A DNA stretch of 64,000 nt from Bacillota bacterium (GCA_023415055.1 JAEZLZ010000068.1:62001-126000); one strand, 5' to 3'; counted from the stretch's first letter, positions 9,251-18,250 are shown. The notes: generated by a model from the sequence alone, not told the origin. Translations and numbers: made by a program.

Positions 9251-9279
9251 TTGACCTGGTATTTTAACAAGAGTATAAT
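9251..9279 (+). promoter_or_regulatory. sigma-A-type promoter for the MATE gene
   Basis: TTGACC at 9251-9256 and a perfect TATAAT at 9274-9279 are separated by 17 bases. The ACACGTGT palindrome just downstream (about 9299-9306) sits where a repressor could bind. The MATE start is 60 bases further on. Confidence 0.7.
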
Positions 9280-9338
9280 CCCTATTTACACGGCAATAAC
9301 ACGTGTATTACTAATACAAAGACAGTCAGGTGATAAAA

Positions 9339-10706
9339 ATGCAGCTAGGCTTTTTAAAACAAAGCAATGAACAGCGTCGTAATCTAATCTTAAATGGTCC
9401 GGTTTCCACAACTATTTTATTATTATCCATCCCCACTTTAATGATGGGCCTCATTCAGTCCGCCATCCCCGTAATCGATGGCCTTTTTCTGAATAATCTT
9501 GTGGGGACCACAGCCGCTAGTGCTGTTACCTACTGTACTCCCATCGTTAATATAACGGCTGCTCTCGCCCAGGGGCTCAGTGTAGCGGGAATGGCGATTA
9601 TCGGTCAGTCAAACGGAAGAGGAAACTTTGAAAAAAGCCGAAGTATCTCCACCCAGATTATCGTCTTCACTTTTCTTCTGGGCTTCATCCTGGCTCCAAT
9701 TCTCGTTCTTCTTGCTTTTCCGGTATCCTCCCATGTCAATGCTGAAATATCTCATGATGTATTTCTTTATCTGGCTTTAAATGCTTGTGTTATGCCCTTT
9801 TCTTTCATGGAATCCATTTACAATGCAATTAAGAATGCAAATGGCAAGCCGGAGGATTCCTTTATCCGTATGGTTATCTTGCTAATTTTGAAGATCATCT
9901 TCAATGCATTGTTTATTGCTGTATTCCGTTGGGGACTGGTCGGATCGGTTATGGCTTCTCTCGCCTGCAATATCTTAATTACTGTATGGATGTATTATGA
10001 GTTATTTATCAAATCAAATGGTGAGCGCTTTACCCTGAAGGGCTTTCGACCGGATTCTGAAATAATAAAGAATCTATTATACATAGGCTTTCCTTCCATG
10101 CTATCCAGCGTAATGCTCAACCTTGGATTTTTCTTGATTAACAATGAGGTAGAAAAGTATGGAGCCATTATTCTGAATGGGCAAGGAATCGCGAATAATA
10201 TTACCTCTATCTGCTTCAATCTGCCTTCGTCCTTCGGTTCCTCTGTCACAACTATGGTTAGTATGAATGTCGGAGCAAATCAGAGTAAAAAGGCAAAAAC
10301 CTCCTGTATCGTTGGTTGCGTTATCAGCGCAATCACTGCAGCAATCTTGATTGCCATCGTTGTTCCGCTGTCCTCCCACCTTACTGTTTTATTTACCAGA
10401 GATCAGGCAGTTTTGGATGTTGCAAATAACGCACTTCATATCTATACCTATTCTGTTATCGGTTTTGGTATCTGTATGGTTCAGCAGGGAGCTTTCATCG
10501 GCTTAGGTAAAACGAAAATCACTTTAGTTATGAGTCTGCTTCGTGTCTGGCTGCTAAGATACGTATTCATTCTGGCAACAGAGCAATTTTTAGGCTATAA
10601 TTCTGTCTTCTGGGGAAATCTGTTCTCAAATTATGCTGCGGCATTGATTACCACGTTCTTAATATTAAGAGTAAAATGGGTCAGCGATCTTAAGCTGCAG
10701 TCCTAG
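9339..10706 (+). CDS. MATE family multidrug/metabolite exporter
   Basis: The 455-residue protein is a 12-segment MATE carrier: opening NGPVSTTILLLSIPTLMMGL, then VIDGLFLNNLVGTTAASAVT, typical of the first bundle, and a second bundle starting about residue 235 (PSMLSSVMLNLGFFLINNEV). MATE proteins export cationic compounds in exchange for sodium or protons. The ATG at 9339 follows AGGTGA by 5 bases; the frame also has a GTG at 9330. It ends two bases before the stop of the convergent GTPase-NYN gene, so no space remains for a terminator between them. Confidence 0.9.
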   Translation: MQLGFLKQSNEQRRNLILNGPVSTTILLLSIPTLMMGLIQSAIPVIDGLFLNNLVGTTAASAVTYCTPIVNITAALAQGLSVAGMAIIGQSNGRGNFEKSRSISTQIIVFTFLLGFILAPILVLLAFPVSSHVNAEISHDVFLYLALNACVMPFSFMESIYNAIKNANGKPEDSFIRMVILLILKIIFNALFIAVFRWGLVGSVMASLACNILITVWMYYELFIKSNGERFTLKGFRPDSEIIKNLLYIGFPSMLSSVMLNLGFFLINNEVEKYGAIILNGQGIANNITSICFNLPSSFGSSVTTMVSMNVGANQSKKAKTSCIVGCVISAITAAILIAIVVPLSSHLTVLFTRDQAVLDVANNALHIYTYSVIGFGICMVQQGAFIGLGKTKITLVMSLLRVWLLRYVFILATEQFLGYNSVFWGNLFSNYAAALITTFLILRVKWVSDLKLQS

Positions 10707-10708
10707 TA

Positions 10709-13414
10709 TTAGGACTCTTCCGGCTCTTCCAACAGGTCCAATATGTTATCCTTAAATAAGTCACTCAGATAGGCGCGACCCGTTGGCATTCGCTCCAGAT
10801 AATCTCTTCGGATCTGTTCTCTGGTTCGTAATATCTCCTCCTTGAGGTCGTTAGCAGATAGTCTGACCGCCCCTCTTCCCAAGATGATCAATTGTTCCAG
10901 GGCGTCCGACGTAGCCACGGTAACATGATTCTCTCTTGCTATCTCATGGGTTACCTTCTCGATATACTGATCCGCGGTTTCCGCTTCCTTCGTATATACT
11001 ACATGAATATTGTGATAATCCATCACTTCTCCTGCTCCGCCCTTCACCTTATAGGCATCAAAGACCAGAATTAGAATGCATTTTTTAAACCCCTGGTAAT
11101 TGCTGAGGATATCCATCAGCTTTCCTCTGGCCGCGTCCAAATTCACTTTGGCAAGCTCCTTCAGCTCTTCCCAGGAAAATATGATATTATATCCGTCCAC
11201 CAGGAGATATTCTTTCCCGGGCTCCTTCCGCTGTGTATCTGCCTGTGGTTTCTGGTGTACTTTTTGAACCGGTATTTTCTTCTCATAACCAAGTCCACCC
11301 TGGGACGTGTTGATTCTTTGCTTGATCGGCCCGAAGGTTCTGGTAAATATCTCTTCCAGTTCCTTATCGTCTTGAAGTGAGGTCGGGCGATAGGAATTCC
11401 CTTTCTGTACTGGAACTTCTTCCTTCTTAACTATCGGTATCTGAGGTACTATCTCTTCCTCTGCTCTTTTGATACCACTTTCGATATGCATAAAGCTTTC
11501 TACCTGATTCCATTCTACGAGAAAACCGACTCCATGGGAGCAAAAAACCGAGCCAGTCGGGTTGTCCATATCTCGGTCACTGTCATAAGCGATAGTCTCG
11601 ACCACTTCCTCCGAATTATGACAAGGCTCATAGCCCTTCAAGGTACAGAGAAGTCTGCCTCGTCCCTTGGTATAAGCCGTCACCTCCGATTGATACCCGC
11701 GCATCATGGAAACTGGTGCACTTCCGGTCAGTACAGATATCTCTTCCTGTGATACCGGCGGCGTGAAAGTACCGTTCATTCTCTGAATATCATTCATCGC
11801 TCTGCCGACCATATCATTCGGAAGTTCCAGTCGAAAGCTGTAATAAGGCTCTAATAGAACACTTTTCGCTTTTTTTAGTCCTTGTCTCACGGCTCGGTAA
11901 GTTGCCTGTCTAAAATCCCCGCCCTCGGTATGCTTCTGATGAGACCGTCCGGCTATTAAAGTGATCTTCATATCTGTAATAGGTGAACCGGTCAATACTC
12001 CCAAGTGCTCCTTTTCCTCAAGATGAGTTAATATCAGGCGTTGCCAGCTGCGATCTAATATATCCTCACTGCAATTACTTTGGAAGCTTAACCCGCTGCC
12101 CGGCTCGTCCGGTTCCAGATAAAGATGTACTTCCGCATAATGCCGTAAGGGTTCAAAATGCCCCACTCCTTCTACCGGCTCAAGGATGGTTTCCTTATAT
12201 ACGATACTGCCTGTACCGAATTCCACTTTCACTCCGAAGCGTTCCAGAATGAGTGTCTTCAGTACCTCGATCTGTACCTCTCCCATCAGCTGAACATGTA
12301 TCTCTTTATATTGCTCGGACCATACGATGTGAAGCTGAGGATCTTCCTCCTCCAACTGTCGTAGCTTTGACAACATTGGATAAGGATCACAGCCCTTAGG
12401 AAGAATAATTTGATAATTCAGTACCGGTTCCAGAAGCGGTACTTCCGAACCGCTCTCGTTTCCAAGACCTAATCCCGGATAGGTATGACTCAGTCCTATG
12501 ACAGCACAGATCGTACCCGCCTGTACCTCCTCTACGGCTTCATATCTGGCACCGGAATAGATTCGTATCTGATCTACCTTCTCCTCCCACGCCTGCTCGA
12601 GATCCACTTCATGACTAGACAGCAGCATCTTCATCCTCAAACTGCCCCCGGTTATCTTCATATGAGTCAGTCGGTTACCCTGATCATCTCTTGTTATCTT
12701 ATATACCCTGGCACCGAATTCCTTCGGATATACCTTACTTTGGGTATATTCCGTAATTCCTCCCAAAAATTCTTCTATTCCCGTTAGCTTCAGTGCTGAG
12801 CCGAAATAGCAGGGGAATATCTTTCTCTCCTGAATTAACCTTGCTGTCTCCTCCTTGCTCAACATACCTTTGTCGAGGTAACTTTCCAGCATTGTCTCAT
12901 CATACATCGCGAGGTTTTCCATGAACACGGCAGTCTCCTGGCCTTCACTAAAATCAACACAACCATCATTCAACCTTTTCTTTAAATCAGCCAAAAGGGC
13001 ATTCTTGTCTGTCCCGGCCAGATCCATCTTATTTACAAAGAGAAAGGTCGGTATCTGATACCTTGCAAGCAGTCTCCATAGGGTTTCTGTATGCCCTTGA
13101 ATCCCATCACTACCACTGATAACGAGAATTGCGTAGTCAAGGACTCTAAGTGAGCGCTCCATTTCCGCGGAAAAATCCACATGCCCCGGTGTATCAAGCA
13201 GTGTAATCTCCACCTCATTCCAGGCAACGACAGCCTGTTTTGAGAAGATGGTTATCCCCTTGTTACGCTCCAGTTCATAGGTATCTAAAAAAGCATCTTT
13301 ATGATCAACTCTGCCTAATTTACGTATAATACCGGTCAGATAAAGTATTCCTTCTGCCAGAGTCGTCTTTCCGGCATCCACATGGGCTAATATCCCGATT
13401 ACCAGCTTCTTCAT
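10709..13414 (-). CDS. Tet(M)-like ribosomal GTPase fused to a Rae1/YacP-type NYN nuclease
   Basis: The 901-residue protein joins two ribosome-related modules. Residues 1-650 are an EF-G/Tet(M)-like translation GTPase: P-loop AHVDAGKT at 10-17, DTPGH at 74-78, NKMD at 128-131, then EF-G domains II-V (opening GSLRMKMLLSSHEV; late text YYSFRLELPNDMVGRAM). Residues about 650-734 are a charged linker. Residues 735-901 match the NYN nuclease YacP/Rae1: LLVDGYNIIFSW with Asp740, VFDAYKVKGG with Asp786, EAETADQYIEKV with Asp815, VATSDALEQ with Asp837. Ribosome protection proteins remove tetracycline from the A site; Rae1 of Bacillus cuts mRNA in the A site. The fused role is inference. GGGAG precedes the ATG. 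Confidence 0.9.
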   Translation of the reverse strand: MKKLVIGILAHVDAGKTTLAEGILYLTGIIRKLGRVDHKDAFLDTYELERNKGITIFSKQAVVAWNEVEITLLDTPGHVDFSAEMERSLRVLDYAILVISGSDGIQGHTETLWRLLARYQIPTFLFVNKMDLAGTDKNALLADLKKRLNDGCVDFSEGQETAVFMENLAMYDETMLESYLDKGMLSKEETARLIQERKIFPCYFGSALKLTGIEEFLGGITEYTQSKVYPKEFGARVYKITRDDQGNRLTHMKITGGSLRMKMLLSSHEVDLEQAWEEKVDQIRIYSGARYEAVEEVQAGTICAVIGLSHTYPGLGLGNESGSEVPLLEPVLNYQIILPKGCDPYPMLSKLRQLEEEDPQLHIVWSEQYKEIHVQLMGEVQIEVLKTLILERFGVKVEFGTGSIVYKETILEPVEGVGHFEPLRHYAEVHLYLEPDEPGSGLSFQSNCSEDILDRSWQRLILTHLEEKEHLGVLTGSPITDMKITLIAGRSHQKHTEGGDFRQATYRAVRQGLKKAKSVLLEPYYSFRLELPNDMVGRAMNDIQRMNGTFTPPVSQEEISVLTGSAPVSMMRGYQSEVTAYTKGRGRLLCTLKGYEPCHNSEEVVETIAYDSDRDMDNPTGSVFCSHGVGFLVEWNQVESFMHIESGIKRAEEEIVPQIPIVKKEEVPVQKGNSYRPTSLQDDKELEEIFTRTFGPIKQRINTSQGGLGYEKKIPVQKVHQKPQADTQRKEPGKEYLLVDGYNIIFSWEELKELAKVNLDAARGKLMDILSNYQGFKKCILILVFDAYKVKGGAGEVMDYHNIHVVYTKEAETADQYIEKVTHEIARENHVTVATSDALEQLIILGRGAVRLSANDLKEEILRTREQIRRDYLERMPTGRAYLSDLFKDNILDLLEEPEES

Positions 13415-13518
13415 TCCTTATCTCCCGTATCCTTTCCTCATGTATTTCTTATCAGAAAATCGCATTACTCTATTCAGGTGTAATAAGTTATCATCCTAGT
13501 ATAAGATGAAAGTCATGC

Positions 13519-13710
13519 CTATGTATTCAGATGGTGCAGATCGTCCTCATAATCTGAATCATAGCTTTTATCATTGTACAACAGCAGAACCATCAATACA
13601 AGCATATTGAGCTATAACTTCTCATTGAGCTGTAACTTCTCATTGAGCTGTAGCATCTCAAGGAACGGCTGTCTGTTGCCCGAAGTACCGACATTAAGAA
13701 TAATTATCAT
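13519..13710 (-). pseudogene. small ORF with hexapeptide repeats interrupted by an amber codon
   Basis: An ATG at 13710 opens MIIILNVGTSGNRQPFLEML and then two LQLNEK repeats; the third repeat has TAG where the others have CAG, ending the frame at 13612. Past that codon the same frame runs through a hydrophobic stretch (LNMLVLMVLLLY) and an acidic tail to a TAG at 13519, 63 codons in all. No ribosome binding site is seen. Either a nonsense-mutated small membrane protein or chance. Nothing else is visible in the 420-base gap apart from the promoter described at 13772. Confidence 0.25.
13606..13659. repeat. three tandem 18-base repeats
   Basis: ATTGAGCTRTARCWTCTC is repeated three times in a row (13606-13623, 13624-13641, 13642-13659) with one to three changes between copies. 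The length is a multiple of three and the minus-strand reading is a hexapeptide repeat LQLNEK. There are no spacers, so it is not a CRISPR array. Confidence 0.8.
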
Positions 13711-13771
13711 ATTGGAAAAGAACGAATGATTTCATTATAAAATAAAATTGTTTCTATTATGGACATAATTG

Positions 13772-13819
13772 TGCTATACTATATTATTGGTTTCAATTAT
13801 AACGAAATTATAGGAAACC
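13772..13819 (+). promoter_or_regulatory. extended -10 promoter with overlapping inverted repeat
   Basis: TG-C-TATACT (13772-13780) is an extended -10 box. Right after the expected start point lies an inverted repeat, GGTTTC at 13789-13794 and GGAAACC at 13813-13819, with AATTATA-like inner arms. A further half-site, GTTTCTATTAT, sits at 13750-13760. This suggests a repressor operator controlling the deacetylase and binding-protein genes. Confidence 0.5.
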
Positions 13820-13836
13820 AGATTGGAGAGATCATC

Positions 13837-14586
13837 ATGTCATTCGCAACCCTAATGTATCACGAGATCCGGGAACAGAGCATGCTTCATCCCGAGCAGC
13901 CCTCTCCCATCAAAGTTCGGCAAGATTATGAGGACAAATTACCTTCTCCTCTTTTTGTTAGCTTGGAGAATTTTGAAGAACAGATGACGTACTTATTTGA
14001 GAACAAGTACCATACACTGTCCCTGGCGCAGGTCAAGGATTATTATTATCATGGTACAGTTCTTCCCGAACGATCGGTTTTATTGACCTTTGATGACTGT
14101 TATCAGTCCATTGAACGTTATGCATACCCAATATTGAAGAAATATGATTTTCATGCGGTTGCCTTTGTTGTGACCGGCTGGTTGAATGCTTCCAGAGAAC
14201 CCTTTCAGCCGGAGCAATCGGTATGCCTGATAGAAGAAGACCTTAGTAAGATGACCGATGTCTTCGAATATGCTAATCATACCGATCGTTTCCATACCCG
14301 CAAAAGCGATGAGGTCAGTATTATAATGGAAGCTTCTGATCAGGAGTTTTCAAATGATCTTGACCGTTGTAATGAAAATCATTTCATTCAGGTGAAAGAT
14401 GTATTCGCTTATCCATTCGGTCTGTATTCCAAACAAAATATTGATTTACTTCGCAAGAAAGGTTTTCAATTAGCCTTCACCAGTGAAGGTGGTAAGAATC
14501 TGTGCGATACCGATCCGTTGCTCCTGCACCGAAATGCCATTCCCTATTTTACCCAGCTTACGGATTTTCAGAAAATTGTAGGCTGA
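13837..14586 (+). CDS. polysaccharide deacetylase family protein
   Basis: The 249-residue protein has the NodB-type fold: TLMYHEI at the N terminus, RSVLLTFDDCYQS holding the catalytic base and metal Asp, the metal site HT in EYANHTDRFH, and AYPFGLYSKQN as motif 3. Such enzymes remove acetyl groups from N-acetylated glycans. It has no signal peptide, so the substrate is either intracellular or the export route is unclear. The ATG at 13837 follows GGAGAG. It is the first gene of a two-gene unit with the NMT1-like lipoprotein 53 bases downstream. Confidence 0.82.
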   Translation: MSFATLMYHEIREQSMLHPEQPSPIKVRQDYEDKLPSPLFVSLENFEEQMTYLFENKYHTLSLAQVKDYYYHGTVLPERSVLLTFDDCYQSIERYAYPILKKYDFHAVAFVVTGWLNASREPFQPEQSVCLIEEDLSKMTDVFEYANHTDRFHTRKSDEVSIIMEASDQEFSNDLDRCNENHFIQVKDVFAYPFGLYSKQNIDLLRKKGFQLAFTSEGGKNLCDTDPLLLHRNAIPYFTQLTDFQKIVG

Positions 14587-14639
14587 TATAGTAAGCCTAC
14601 ACTGCCAGAACTTAAGTATACTACAAGGAGATTTACACC

Positions 14640-15674
14640 ATGAAAAAAATAACAACAATGTTCCTATTGATCACAAGTATTCTGATGCTTACTGCTTGTT
14701 CCAAAGCTTCCAAAAGCAATGAGACTCAGCCTACCGAGGCTGTAACCTCAACTCCGGCAGTTTCACAAACAGAAGAGGCTGCTACACCCACCCCGGCTGC
14801 AGCACAAACACAAGAAGTCTTACCCTCCGGTCAGGAGATGAATATTGGTATCTTACCTGCCGAATCTGCGATTCCGATCATTATCGCCGAGGAAAAGGGC
14901 TTCTTTGACGAAGTTGGAGTAAACGTGGCTATTAAATCCTTCTCCTCACCGAATGACCGAAATGTTGCAGTCGCTGCCAAGGAACTGGATGGTGTGATCG
15001 GAGATGTGATGACCTGTGCTACCTTTGTTGATAAAGGTATTTCTCTAAAGATCACCTCTGATATCAGTGAGGATTTTAAGGTTCTATCTTCTCCGGATTC
15101 CGGAATCACGAAGATGGAGGATCTCGGAGGCAAGAAGATTTCTCTCGTTCCTAATTTCATACTTGAATATATTATGGACCAGTATGCCGAAGAATACGGC
15201 TTTGAATATGATATTGTTGAGATACCCTCCTTCTCCGGAAGAGCAGAAGCACTTATGTCCAATCAAATCGACGGAGTTCTCTTTACTGAGCCTCAAGCAG
15301 GGATGCTAGTACAACAGGGTGCCCATCTGCTCGGCAGTTCAAAGGAATCCGGGATCAAGGGCGGCACTCTTCAATTCACTGAGGACATGCTGACGAATCG
15401 CACCGGTGATGTGAAAGCCTTTTATCAGGCATATAACAAAGCAATCGACTATATGAACAACACGGATGTATCAGAATATAGCGCAATCCTTACCAATTAT
15501 CAGTTTCCAGAAGCTATCGGTAATTATCTGTCCGGACAGATGGGAGAATTTCAATATGCCGCTCCGATCAGCAAAGAACAATTTGACCGTATTATCGCAT
15601 GGACCAAGGAAAAGGGTCAGATTAGCAAGCTCTTTACTTATGAGGAGCTGACGGACTTCTCCTGTCTCCAGTAA
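14640..15674 (+). CDS. NMT1/SsuA-like ABC transporter substrate-binding lipoprotein
   Basis: The 344-residue protein starts with a lipoprotein signal (LMLTAC) and a Thr/Pro/Ala-rich linker to about residue 65. The rest is an NMT1-like binding domain: MNIGILPAESAIPIIIAEEK, GFFDEVGVNVAIKSF, DGVIGDVMTCATFVDKG, ISLVPNFILEYIM, and DGVLFTEPQAGMLVQQGAH. The class binds nitrate, sulfonates, taurine or thiamine precursors. Its likely permease and ATPase are encoded on the opposite strand just beyond a shared terminator (15751-17259), with the three genes facing each other. AAGGAG lies 9 bases before the ATG. Confidence 0.85.
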   Translation: MKKITTMFLLITSILMLTACSKASKSNETQPTEAVTSTPAVSQTEEAATPTPAAAQTQEVLPSGQEMNIGILPAESAIPIIIAEEKGFFDEVGVNVAIKSFSSPNDRNVAVAAKELDGVIGDVMTCATFVDKGISLKITSDISEDFKVLSSPDSGITKMEDLGGKKISLVPNFILEYIMDQYAEEYGFEYDIVEIPSFSGRAEALMSNQIDGVLFTEPQAGMLVQQGAHLLGSSKESGIKGGTLQFTEDMLTNRTGDVKAFYQAYNKAIDYMNNTDVSEYSAILTNYQFPEAIGNYLSGQMGEFQYAAPISKEQFDRIIAWTKEKGQISKLFTYEELTDFSCLQ

Positions 15675-15680
15675 CTTTTA

Positions 15681-15720
15681 AGGGACTGTTGTAAAAAATC
15701 AACAGTCCCTTTCTTTTTTG
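15681..15720. terminator. strong hairpin terminator between convergent genes
   Basis: AAGGGACTGTTG at 15681-15692 pairs perfectly with CAACAGTCCCTT at 15701-15712 around an 8-base loop, followed by TTTCTTTTTT on the plus strand. It ends the binding-protein transcript and, by its position, probably also that of the permease from the other side. Confidence 0.92.
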
Positions 15721-15750
15721 TATTAATGTCTCATATATGAAATACAGTCA

Positions 15751-16509
15751 TTATCTGTTACTCTCTCTTTTTAGCCAGGGAGCACATCGCATCTCAAGCC
15801 GATCCAGAAGCCAGAACATGATAATTCCTTCAAAGCCTAAGGCCAGAATTCCGCTAAACATCTCCACATAATTCATTTTTGTCCACGCACTCAGAATATA
15901 GTAACCGATTCCGTAGACGGTGGCATAATTTTCTGCAAAGAACAGGGATGCCAGCGATATACCGATACTAATTCTTAAACCCGAGAAAATCTGGGGAAGG
16001 ATGGCCGGAAGGATCAAATATCGGTATTTTTGAATACTCGTAACGCAAAAACTATCCATTACTTTAAAATAGTAAGGTGTAATTTGTTCTACTCCATCTC
16101 GGACGCTCAACATAATCTGGAATACGATGATCCAGATTACCAGAAGAATCTTCGAGGTGTTCCCTAAGCCGAACAGGAGCATGAAAACCGGTAGAAAGGC
16201 AACCTTCGGTATCGGGTATAGGAAGTAAAGAAGTGGAGAAAATAAACGCTTGCAGGTCTGATTTATTCCTAACAGGATGCCTGTGATAACACCTATGCTT
16301 AAAGATATACTAACTGCGGCCAGGACTCTTAAGAAACTAGCAAGGCAGTGCAGAAGAAGTATTAGAGGATGTTTGAATACATAAACCAGGGTAGCCGCCG
16401 GTGCAGGAATCGTATGAGTATGTAACAGCAGATAGAGTAACTCCCAAAACAGAAGAAAACTTAAGAATCCAGTCAATAAGCCTTGTGTTAAATTTCTTAT
16501 TTTTTTCAT
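15751..16509 (-). CDS. ABC transporter permease, SsuC/ThiX type
   Basis: The 252-residue protein has six membrane segments and the binding-protein-dependent permease EAA-type loop (PKVAFLPVFMLLFGLGNTSK followed by ILLVIW). Family members pair with NMT1-like binding proteins to import sulfonates, taurine, nitrate or the HMP thiamine precursor. The permease starts 3 bases after the ATPase stop and is surely co-translated with it. It should form the complex with the lipoprotein encoded at 14640 on the other strand. Confidence 0.88.
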   Translation of the reverse strand: MKKIRNLTQGLLTGFLSFLLFWELLYLLLHTHTIPAPAATLVYVFKHPLILLLHCLASFLRVLAAVSISLSIGVITGILLGINQTCKRLFSPLLYFLYPIPKVAFLPVFMLLFGLGNTSKILLVIWIIVFQIMLSVRDGVEQITPYYFKVMDSFCVTSIQKYRYLILPAILPQIFSGLRISIGISLASLFFAENYATVYGIGYYILSAWTKMNYVEMFSGILALGFEGIIMFWLLDRLEMRCAPWLKRESNR

Positions 16510-16512
16510 CCT

Positions 16513-17259
16513 CTACTCACCTCTAACATCCAGATTCAGTAATCTTCTAAGCTTGATGCATTCATCATAAAAGCCCAGCTGCTCTCTCGCTTGTTCCATT
16601 GCATAATATGGATTGCCTTGTTGCTTGATCCTTCCTTCTCCGGTTAAAATGATGATATTCTGCCCCAATATCATCGCTTCCTCAATATCATGGGTTACAA
16701 ACAAAAGCGTAGCCTTTCTTCGAATCTGTTCACACAAAATCAACTGTTGCAGCTCCTCCTTGGTCATCGCATCCAGGGCAGAGGTTGGTTCATCCATTAG
16801 AAGCAGATCCGGATTACCGATCAGCGTTCGGGCTAAAGCCACACGCTGTCTCTCGCCGCCGCTCAACTCCTGAGGATATTTATCCATATGCTTTTCCAGT
16901 CTCATCTGCTTAAGCAGTTCTTCAACTTTATTCTCTGCCTCGTTTTCCTGACCTCGAAGAAGCAAAGGCATAGAGACTGCTTCTCTTACTGTCTGCCAAG
17001 GAAAGAGACCAAGCTCCTGAAACAAAAAAGCAGTTTCTCTTCTCGGCTTCTGCAGTATGGTACCGCCTACTGTGACCGAACCATGTTCCGGTCTAAGGAA
17101 TCCGGCAATCAGATTCAAAAGTGTTGTCTTGCCGGAACCGGATTTTCCTATCAAAGCATAGGAACTGCCTTCCTCCAGAGTAAAGCTGATATCCTTTAGT
17201 ACCTCCTGTCCTCCATAGGTATATGCTACATGGTCTAGTTTTATAAAGTCCTTGTTCAT
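16513..17259 (-). CDS. ABC transporter ATP-binding protein, SsuB/TauB type
   Basis: The 248-residue ATPase has Walker A GKSGSGKTT, signature LSGGERQRVALARTL, Walker B LLLMDEPTSALDA and the H-loop VTHDIEEA. It powers the permease encoded immediately downstream. I placed the start at the ATG at 17259, 8 bases after GGGAG; an in-frame ATG at 17274 overlaps the stop of the lactate dehydrogenase gene. The close packing with L-LDH upstream indicates one transcript. Confidence 0.9.
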   Translation of the reverse strand: MNKDFIKLDHVAYTYGGQEVLKDISFTLEEGSSYALIGKSGSGKTTLLNLIAGFLRPEHGSVTVGGTILQKPRRETAFLFQELGLFPWQTVREAVSMPLLLRGQENEAENKVEELLKQMRLEKHMDKYPQELSGGERQRVALARTLIGNPDLLLMDEPTSALDAMTKEELQQLILCEQIRRKATLLFVTHDIEEAMILGQNIIILTGEGRIKQQGNPYYAMEQAREQLGFYDECIKLRRLLNLDVRGE

Positions 17260-17273
17260 TTCAATAGCTCCCA

Positions 17274-18224
17274 TTAGCTTAATCTTAACCTCTGTGAATA
17301 ATTACGTATCACCGATACCGACTGTTTGAATCTGGTAAGCTCCTCTGGCGTCAGGTGTACTTCGACGATATCCTGAACTCCGCTGCGATTTAGTATCACA
17401 GGTACTCCGCAGAATACGTCACTTTCTCCGAATTCTCCTTCTAACAGTGTCGAGACCGGAATAATCTTATTCTCATCATTCATAACTGCTTTGATAATTC
17501 CAACCACAGCCGTTGCGATACCGTAACAGGTCGTGCCTTTTACCTCAAGTATATCAAAGCCTACCTTAGTTACTCTCTTTACGATCTCATCCAAATCTAC
17601 ATTCTTATACTCTTCATTGTCTGAGATAATATCCGTAAACCGCTTTCCACCGACAGTGACATGGGACCAAGGGCACATCTGACTGTCACCGTGCTCGCCC
17701 ATGGTATAACCCTGTACGCTTCTTGGGTCGACTCCGATTAGTTCTCCGATGAAGTGTTTCAGTCTTGCCGAATCCATGGCAGTACCTGTTCCGATGACCT
17801 GATTCTTCGGAAGTCCGGATAGTTTGTATACATAGTATGCAATAATATCAACGGGATTTGATACTACGATAAAATGTCCTCGAAAACCGGAGGCCATAAT
17901 TGGTTCAACAATCGCTTTCGCGATATTCGCGGACAGTTCCAGAGTATCCAGCCTTGTTTGTCCCGGCTTTGGAGGTGCACCTGCGGTTATCACAACTATG
18001 TCTGCATCGGCACAATCGCTGTATTCTCCCTCGGATACCTTGACATTGCGGTTCAGATATTCGACACAATGGCACAGATCCATCACTTCGCCACGAGCTT
18101 TATTTTTATTAATGTCAATGATCATAACCTCATCACAGATTCCCTGGGTAATTAAGCTGAAGGCGGTGGACGAACCGACCAACCCTGCCCCTACGATCAC
18201 TACTTTACTTCGATTAATTGTCAT
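17274..18224 (-). CDS. ldh: L-lactate dehydrogenase
   Basis: The 316-residue protein is a full-length NAD-dependent L-LDH: Rossmann motif VVIVGAGLVGSSTAF, the substrate loop GQTRLD in which Gln selects lactate/pyruvate over malate, VVSNPVDI, GTAMDSARLK and the catalytic His in YTMGEHGDSQM. It reduces pyruvate to L-lactate and reoxidises NADH during fermentation. AAGGAG precedes the ATG at 18224. It lies between a thioredoxin-fold protein gene (26 bases upstream) and the ABC ATPase gene (downstream), an odd neighbourhood for a fermentation enzyme and perhaps only a shared transcript. Confidence 0.95.
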   Translation of the reverse strand: MTINRSKVVIVGAGLVGSSTAFSLITQGICDEVMIIDINKNKARGEVMDLCHCVEYLNRNVKVSEGEYSDCADADIVVITAGAPPKPGQTRLDTLELSANIAKAIVEPIMASGFRGHFIVVSNPVDIIAYYVYKLSGLPKNQVIGTGTAMDSARLKHFIGELIGVDPRSVQGYTMGEHGDSQMCPWSHVTVGGKRFTDIISDNEEYKNVDLDEIVKRVTKVGFDILEVKGTTCYGIATAVVGIIKAVMNDENKIIPVSTLLEGEFGESDVFCGVPVILNRSGVQDIVEVHLTPEELTRFKQSVSVIRNYSQRLRLS

Positions 18225-18250
18225 ATTCTATCTCCTTTCTGATTGTCAGC

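Noticed and set aside
10709..13414. Calling the GTPase-NYN protein a tetracycline resistance gene
   Set aside because: It has the Tet(M) family fold, but domain tips that displace the drug cannot be judged by eye, and the NYN fusion points to another role.
13606..13659. CRISPR-like repeats
   Set aside because: Tandem 18-base units without spacers and no cas genes.
14831..15262. 143-residue antisense ORF in the NMT1-like gene
   Set aside because: Overlaps a clear lipoprotein gene on the other strand; composition is that of a complementary frame.
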